A stretch of DNA of 64,000 nt from Pisolithus tinctorius (lineage: Eukaryota > Basidiomycota > Agaricomycetes > Boletales > Pisolithaceae), in contig JANFAH010000014.1 in assembly GCA_024663395.1 (NCBI GenBank), positions 992,001 through 1,056,000 of the forward strand, written 5' to 3'. A program made the position numbers and the translations under genes. Below are positions 58,701 through 64,000 of this stretch, piece after piece. The notes under the pieces are model-generated. The model made no database searches, had not been told where the DNA came from, and saw only the letters and a list, made by a program, of their open reading frames with translations. The stretch's first letter is position 1. Every line of letters starts with the position of its first letter.

Positions 58701-61600
58701 GGCTAAGGTCCAAGCCTGTTAGAACTGACAAGGAGATGATACGATGCAAGACGCACGTTGATGTACGTAATCCATCTCAAAGCACCAATAATCTCGCTGG
58801 GCGGAATTACGTACCCACTGCAAAGAATACCGAATACCATCACTAATCCAGCTATAGTAATGGCACCAGAAGGTGTCTTAAAGCACGCTGAAACACCTCT
58901 GAAAAGAGTTTTCATCACCATCGTTGCCGCGAAAGTGAGAAGAACAAAGATGCTGTTGCACGACTGGTTAATACTGGCAAGCTCAGAAGAAAAAATGCGA
59001 CGCACAAGAATTGCTGAGCCGATTGTTGCAGACGAACCAAGAAATAGAAAACAACTGCGAAGACGAGCTGACAGAGCAAGGCGATGGGGAAGTCGACGAT
59101 TGTGTGCGCGAGACTCTCGATGAAAGGGTAATACATGGCCAAATTACGTTGCCGAAGGACAATTGGACGCTGAGCGAAAAGAGAGTCGATCTCAGCCATT
59201 GCAGCGACAGTACTAAACAAAAGAGCGCTGGCATAGAGATGTCAACAAATTCTTCTACCGAGCAAACCATTCACTTACAAAAACATAACACCGCCGCGAG
59301 AGAAAAATGCGCTCGTGGAGTCGGATACCCTCAAATACACGGTGCCCATGATGAGACCTTGAAAGATTTGTCCTCTAAAAATGACAATTTGAGCCAAGGC
59401 TCAAGACGGATGAGCTCGACAATTACCCAAGATTGACCACCTGTGTGAGCCAATCACCCTTTAATATCTGCCACCGTCGTCGCATCACAGCGCGAACTTG
59501 CATCGGGATGGAGATAACGTAAGGCTTGTCATCGGGAGCATGGCGCGCATGCTCCGCACGGGCATTGACTGCGTATGCTTCTCTTAGTTCAGGCTTGTTG
59601 ACGTAGGTTGCGTAGTACGATTCCATATCCGAACGGTTGCGTTCTCCAAATTCGGACGATTTGAAGTACGCAGCCATCTCTTCTGCGGTTTTGGGAGGAA
59701 CACCATTGAATCCTTCCCGGACTTTCCTAGTATTTGGATCCGTCACTGATTGTCGATGTTAAGCCACAAAATTGCGCAAACATAAACGTCCTGAGCATAC
59801 CTCCAACGAGGAAATCTGCGGTAGTTTGCCGATTGAAGGGTTCGTAGCCCATATCAATGAAATACTGTTTGGCGTCCTTTGCGGGTCCAAAGTACACCAT
59901 CCTCCCCTCGTGTATGACGCACACCTTGTCAAATAGGTCATACAATTGTTGACCAGCTTGGTATATGGAAGTGATGGTCGTGCATTTCGAGATATCCGTC
60001 GCAAGGCGAAGAGTACAAATCAATTCGAGGGCTGTTGACGCGTCCAAACCTCTTGTCGGGCTAAGGGAGTCAAATTAGAGTCACTGGCATCTCCGGAACT
60101 ATGGTGAAGATCTCACTTGTCCCAAGCACTGATTCTACTTCTGCAGCACAAAGCCTCGGCCAGTGAAACGCGCTTCTTTTCACCTCCAGAAATGCCTCTA
60201 ATAGCAGCGTTTCCGATCATTGTGTTTCTAGCATGACCGAGGCCGAAGACACGCATCACGACTTCGGTCACCATGTTAACGTACTCTTTCCGTGATTGAC
60301 CTTCTAGGCGATTGTGTGGGGCACGCATTGTTGCAGCGAAAGACAACGTTTCCTCGACAGTGAGAGTTGGGAAATGGATATCATCCTCTGGGCAATAGAT
60401 GACGTCCCCGCGATACCTTGTCTCGATATCCTTCGAGGTTAGGGAATCATAAAAGACGTCGCCGTAAATGGAGTGATACTCGCCCCGTTGATTGGCGATT
60501 GTTTTCAATAAGGTGGAGCACCCTGAACCGGGACGACCAAGAACGACTGGGAAAGCCCTCAATAAATTAATAAGAGACAAAAGATGCTCAATACACACGA
60601 AGCATTTCCCCTGGTCTTACGACACCTTCGAATCCTGAGAGAATATCACGAAGTGGTGGGTGGCGCAAATTGTTGATAATCGAAAGTAACGAGCGTGGAT
60701 TGAATTGGGAGCCTACTGTAGGTTGTAACGCAGTGCTAGCACCCACGCCAACGACACGCAGATCCCTGAACATCACCCCAAGCTCGCTTGACTTAAGCCC
60801 ATCGTCCTCCGCTCTTCAAAGGGGACTGAATTCCTGATGGAAATAACCAAAGAAAATACATACCGCCTGAAAAGATCCTTCATCCATTCTTCGAGCCGAA
60901 AATCTTTGTCATCACCAATGGTTGTGAAGGTTGCCGTAGACAATGGTCGAAGAATCGATCGAGAGCCTGAACGGCGATGGAGCATGGAGGCAGAGGTAGT
61001 TCTTGTGTGTTTGCTGGCCTCAGCCATGTGCACACGACGGGCTGGCATCTCTGAAGTTGCGAGGGCGCCTGAACTAATGTTCGGCTCATACTCTTGCGTG
61101 TCGCATCGGTTTAAGACAATGGAAGGCACTGGAGGGGTTGGTACGTCCAGGGCCTTCTGGGAGTTTGAGCTGGAATGTGGCTCGGAGACTTCTCCAACAT
61201 CCTGTCCAACCAGAAGCTCGTGCGAGTTGGGCACACTGGCCTGGTCGGGTATATCGAGGGGTACAAAAGGAGGGACTTGAACATCTGAGGTATCAAGAGC
61301 GGCGCCTGAACTAGTATTCGGCTCGGGAGTGTTTTCAACATCCTGCCCAGGCTGAGCCTCGTCTGCGCCACCTTCATCGACGATGACAGCGGAGGGCGCG
61401 GGGGAAGGGGAAGGGGCTTGTGCTTCCAACGTGGGCGCCTCGACAACAGCGCTCCCTTCCTGGGGCGATGGAGACATGTCACCTGTGAGAGAGAGGGAGA
61501 AAACGGTCACGGAACGTTCACATTTTATACGCCGAACAAGGCGCGGTTGTGCAATAAACGTACCTAGCATTTTCCCGAACAGTGTCCAAAGCGATGCCAT
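55729..61600 (-). CDS. PDR-type (ABCG) multidrug ABC transporter
   Basis: Full-size fungal pleiotropic-drug-resistance transporter with reverse topology (NBD-TMD twice), exporting lipophilic compounds at the plasma membrane. A short first exon [12 protein letters not shown] joins a Ser/Pro/Glu-rich N-terminus of about 230 residues. Then ABC_trans_N ([40 protein letters not shown]). NBD1: Walker [13 protein letters not shown] (Cys for Lys, usual in PDR), signature [29 protein letters not shown]1 lies near 59,450-58,680. NBD2: [17 protein letters not shown] and [19 protein letters not shown]2 includes [20 protein letters not shown], and the end is [18 protein letters not shown] after an intron with a gtaagt donor. 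About 20 introns; roughly 1,500-1,600 residues. No stop or frame break seen. Confidence 0.9.
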
Positions 61601-62155
61601 GACGGCTTGCCCAGATTGCAGATCAGGACGGCGCTGAAACCAAGGTGGCAGTTTGGGTTAGGGAGAGAAAAGTGGTGCTGGTGACATGATAGGCTCATTA
61701 TGTACGGCAACTAGTCTGAATTGAACCCTTTTTCCGACGGCACGACTCAAGACTAGGCCCGCTATCTGCCCACCCGAGAGTCAACGTGGCCTCGCCGTAA
61801 TCTTAGCCACAGTCTTATTAAAAAAACAAAATACACCGTCAGTAGCTGGGCGTACAACAAATGGTTCCGTCGGAACCTCCTGTAGACGCACATACGTATA
61901 TGATAATGTTCTGCCCCCTCTGGTGGAGTGTTCCCAGCCAACATTGGGAGTCATGCTGGCTTCCGAGTAATAATAGTCAGGGTTCTGTCGTTTCCGCCTT
62001 CGTTTTATTTATTTCCCAGGGACGCCGGATGCTTTGGATCCAACTACAGTAGATGTTCTCGTAATGCATAACGTTGGGACGGGTCATGTCCGGATGCATC
62101 ATTAGAAATATGTGGGCGTAGATATGTGTGACATCAAGTAACCATGTGACTGTGA
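61601..62155. other. Upstream region of the PDR transporter
   Basis: 555 bp between the transporter start and the transposase stop. It should carry the transporter promoter. An A-rich word (taaaaaaacaaaa) lies near 61818. No drug-response element can be assigned by eye. Confidence 0.4.
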
Positions 62156-64000
62156 CTAGTCACATTCCACCACACCGCCCCCAAACCATCTCCCCAATGT
62201 TGGTTGCATCAAACGTGCACCCTCCATCCTCCTCATCGTGATTCTAAACTGCCGCAGCCGTCGAGAGAGGTCAACTGCAGTGTCTGGCGTACCGTAAGTG
62301 ATGCAGACCCTCTCCATCTTCTCACATAACTGAATGACCTCCCCAAGGCCCATCTCCGCATCTTGATGCTGCTCCGAGTCCTCTTCATCTGATTCAATCT
62401 CCAGAATCTCCCCACATTTGATGGCCTCCTCATGTGTCACCTGTGCAATGATGGCTTCATCACCACCTTCAAAACTGTAGTCGGAATCTCCCACTTCCTC
62501 TTCTTCAACTGGATTCAGCATTTCATCCAAAGTAAGTGGTGACCCTATGATCCGTTTGTGTTGCTTAAGGTTATTAACAGCTGCTGAGAGGTCTTTCTCC
62601 ACGTTGGAGAGTTGTGCAGGAGTAGCAGTTATTTGGGGTGTGTGTGAGAGCGTGAGTTGAGTGAGATGGCAGCCAAAAATCCTGAGAGTGAACATGTCGA
62701 GTCCTTCCAAAGCCTTTGATATGTTGTTTTCTGCATCCATGACAATTTTTAGCACTGGATCCCAGTCGGTTGCCAGGTAATGATTGCCAAGTGTGTCATG
62801 AAGTTGACGCTCAGCATTTGGCAGTGGGAGTTCTTCCAACATGGCAAATGTGCGCACAACCATCCAGGCCCTTGTATCTGCCATTGGTGAAGGATAAGAT
62901 GTCGTTGCAGTATCAGGAGTGGAGCTGTAAGTGTTGGTATCAACTTGGGGCTGAATTTTTGTATGATTCCAGCAGTTTTTGATCGTCACTGCCTGCACGT
63001 TATTCCATGCTTCGGTTACCAACATCATGGCCTCGAGTAAGTCAATCTTGTAGATCTCTGCCTGTCCTGTTTCATCGAGCTCAATTGCCCGGAGGCAGAA
63101 GGCTTTCCAGTAGAGTGCCTTTAATGTACAGATGATGCCTGCATCATCTGGCTGGATGTGCGAAGTAAGATTGGGTTCGAAATATTCAAGGTTGATGTTT
63201 CGGGGCATGTAGTCAACATAGTGTCCTGCAAAATTGTCAAGGAGCAGGCAAATGAACCTGTTCTGATGACGCATGTTCATGTCAAGTGATTTGATCCACC
63301 TGCAGAAGTAAGTTAAGCTATCAGATTGTCGAGTGTATTGATTGACCATACTCCTCAAATATTTCCTTTGTCATCCAGGCTTTCTTGTTATGACGGTAAT
63401 AAAGACCATGGGATTGTGGAGATGTTTTCTTGAAGCAACGAGGATTCTTGTACTTTCCAATGAGGAGAAGAGGTAGTTTCTCACTACCATCTGCGTTACA
63501 AGCCACTCCAACAGTGATTCAAAATTTATCCTTCTTTTTCCCGCTCATCTGCTGTGTTGCAAGGCCACGGTCTGGTGGTGCACTGCAAACAGTAATCAGT
63601 GGGTGTTGTCTGCCATGCAGGAGCTTGACTTACAAAGCAAACAGACCAGTCTCGTCAAAATTGAAACGGTCCCTTGGAGCATACTTGGCCAAGACTTTTT
63701 GGAGGCAGGCTCTCTCGGCTTCCACAGCAGTCAAGTCAACAGAAGCAGCCTCACCATGTCTACGATACTCTTTGATATTGTAAGCCTTCTTGAACTTCGG
63801 AATCCACCCATCACCTTGCAGCTGCTCCTCCTTGGGGACACCCAAGTCAATCTCAAACTTTGTCCGCTTGGCTACAAGCATAGCACCATTAACAGATTCT
63901 CACTTTGACTCCATATGCTTGACCCATAGATACAGAGCACGTTCTACATCCGGTCGTGTAACAATGCGCTGCCGCTTCATTGATAATGCATTAGGATATT
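62156..64000 (-). pseudogene. pogo/Tigger-like (CENP-B type) DDE transposase, decaying, cut by window edge
   Basis: Transposase of the Tc1/mariner-pogo group. From the window edge on the minus strand: a CENP-B-like helix-turn-helix (DVERALYLWVKHMESK, MLVAKRTKFEIDLGVPKEEQ, GWIPKFKKAYNIKEYRRHGE), first catalytic Asp in FNFDETGLF, then LATQQMSGKKKDKF, VACNADGSEKLPLLLIGKYK, PRCFKK. The second Asp is in ICLLLDNFAGH and the third region is HIQPDDAGIICTLKALYWKA. The frame 63358-62156 (400 codons) is open. Introns: gtaagt...ttgcag after GLFAL and gtatgg...ctgcag after EIFEE. Two in-frame TGA codons (63902-63900 after MESK; 63521-63519 after KDKF) break the N-terminal half, both where Arg is expected. 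The left end lies outside the window. Confidence 0.82.

Noticed and set aside
62151..62164. 14-bp palindrome over the transposase stop codon
   Set aside because: A single short palindrome without a partner at the other end; the other transposon end is outside the window.
1..64000. tRNA, rRNA and CRISPR signals
   Set aside because: No cloverleaf with A/B boxes, no rRNA-like stretch and no regular spacer-repeat array was found; the window is eukaryotic.

Overview
The window is nuclear DNA of a filamentous basidiomycete, most likely an Agaricomycete. Genes are dense and split by many short introns (about 48-70 bp, GT-AG, with one GC-AG). Distances between start codons of divergent genes are often only 140-180 bp. 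The encoded families fit this: basidiomycete-type F-box and DUF7587-like proteins, short heme-thiolate peroxidases, a PDR-type ABC transporter and a pogo/CENP-B-like transposase. All gene models were spliced by eye from reading frames and splice sites, so exon edges are firm only where given.

Layout. 0-9 kb: mitochondrial ribosomal protein mL44, an unrecognised tail-anchored protein, an F-box protein and the elongation factor SPT5. 9-13.5 kb: a tandem duplication of a heme-thiolate peroxidase/peroxygenase gene; a third copy lies inverted at 25.6-26.6 kb. 13.5-18.1 kb: a YIP1-family Golgi protein, an amino-acid permease and a 71-residue membrane protein. 18.2-22.7 kb: MIC10, BRO1 and MIC12, so two MICOS subunits flank an ESCRT-associated gene. 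23-32 kb: a poorly conserved multi-pass membrane protein gene (DUF6534-like), the third peroxidase, a type-B carboxylesterase and a hypothetical gene with repeated FD(G/A)P motifs. 32.7-41.2 kb: a DUF7587-like protein, a TcdA/Tcd1-type E1-like dehydratase and an Sds3/Dep1-like gene with a very long His-rich and Gly-Pro-Gly-rich tail. 41.5-54.2 kb: a compact housekeeping block of RPB10, condensin CND1, RTF1, SOF1, VPS26 and a Nudix protein. 54.2-55.7 kb: a block with no CpG for 1,320 bp. 55.7-61.6 kb: a PDR ABC transporter. 62.2-64 kb: a decaying transposase running off the window.

How genes relate. SPT5 and RTF1 act together in Pol II elongation (the RTF1 Plus3 domain reads the phosphorylated SPT5 C-terminal repeats), RPB10 is a shared polymerase subunit, and the Sds3-like protein belongs to Sin3/HDAC corepressors. 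BRO1 and VPS26 act on endosomal sorting. mL44, MIC10 and MIC12 are mitochondrial. The peroxidases, esterase and PDR transporter are an accessory, environment-facing set.

The strongest unusual signals are the CpG-free block, the two in-frame TGA codons at expected Arg (CGA) positions in the transposase, the peroxidase duplication, the MIC10-BRO1-MIC12 arrangement and CACGTG elements in several short housekeeping promoters. I did not find a clearly new multi-gene system.
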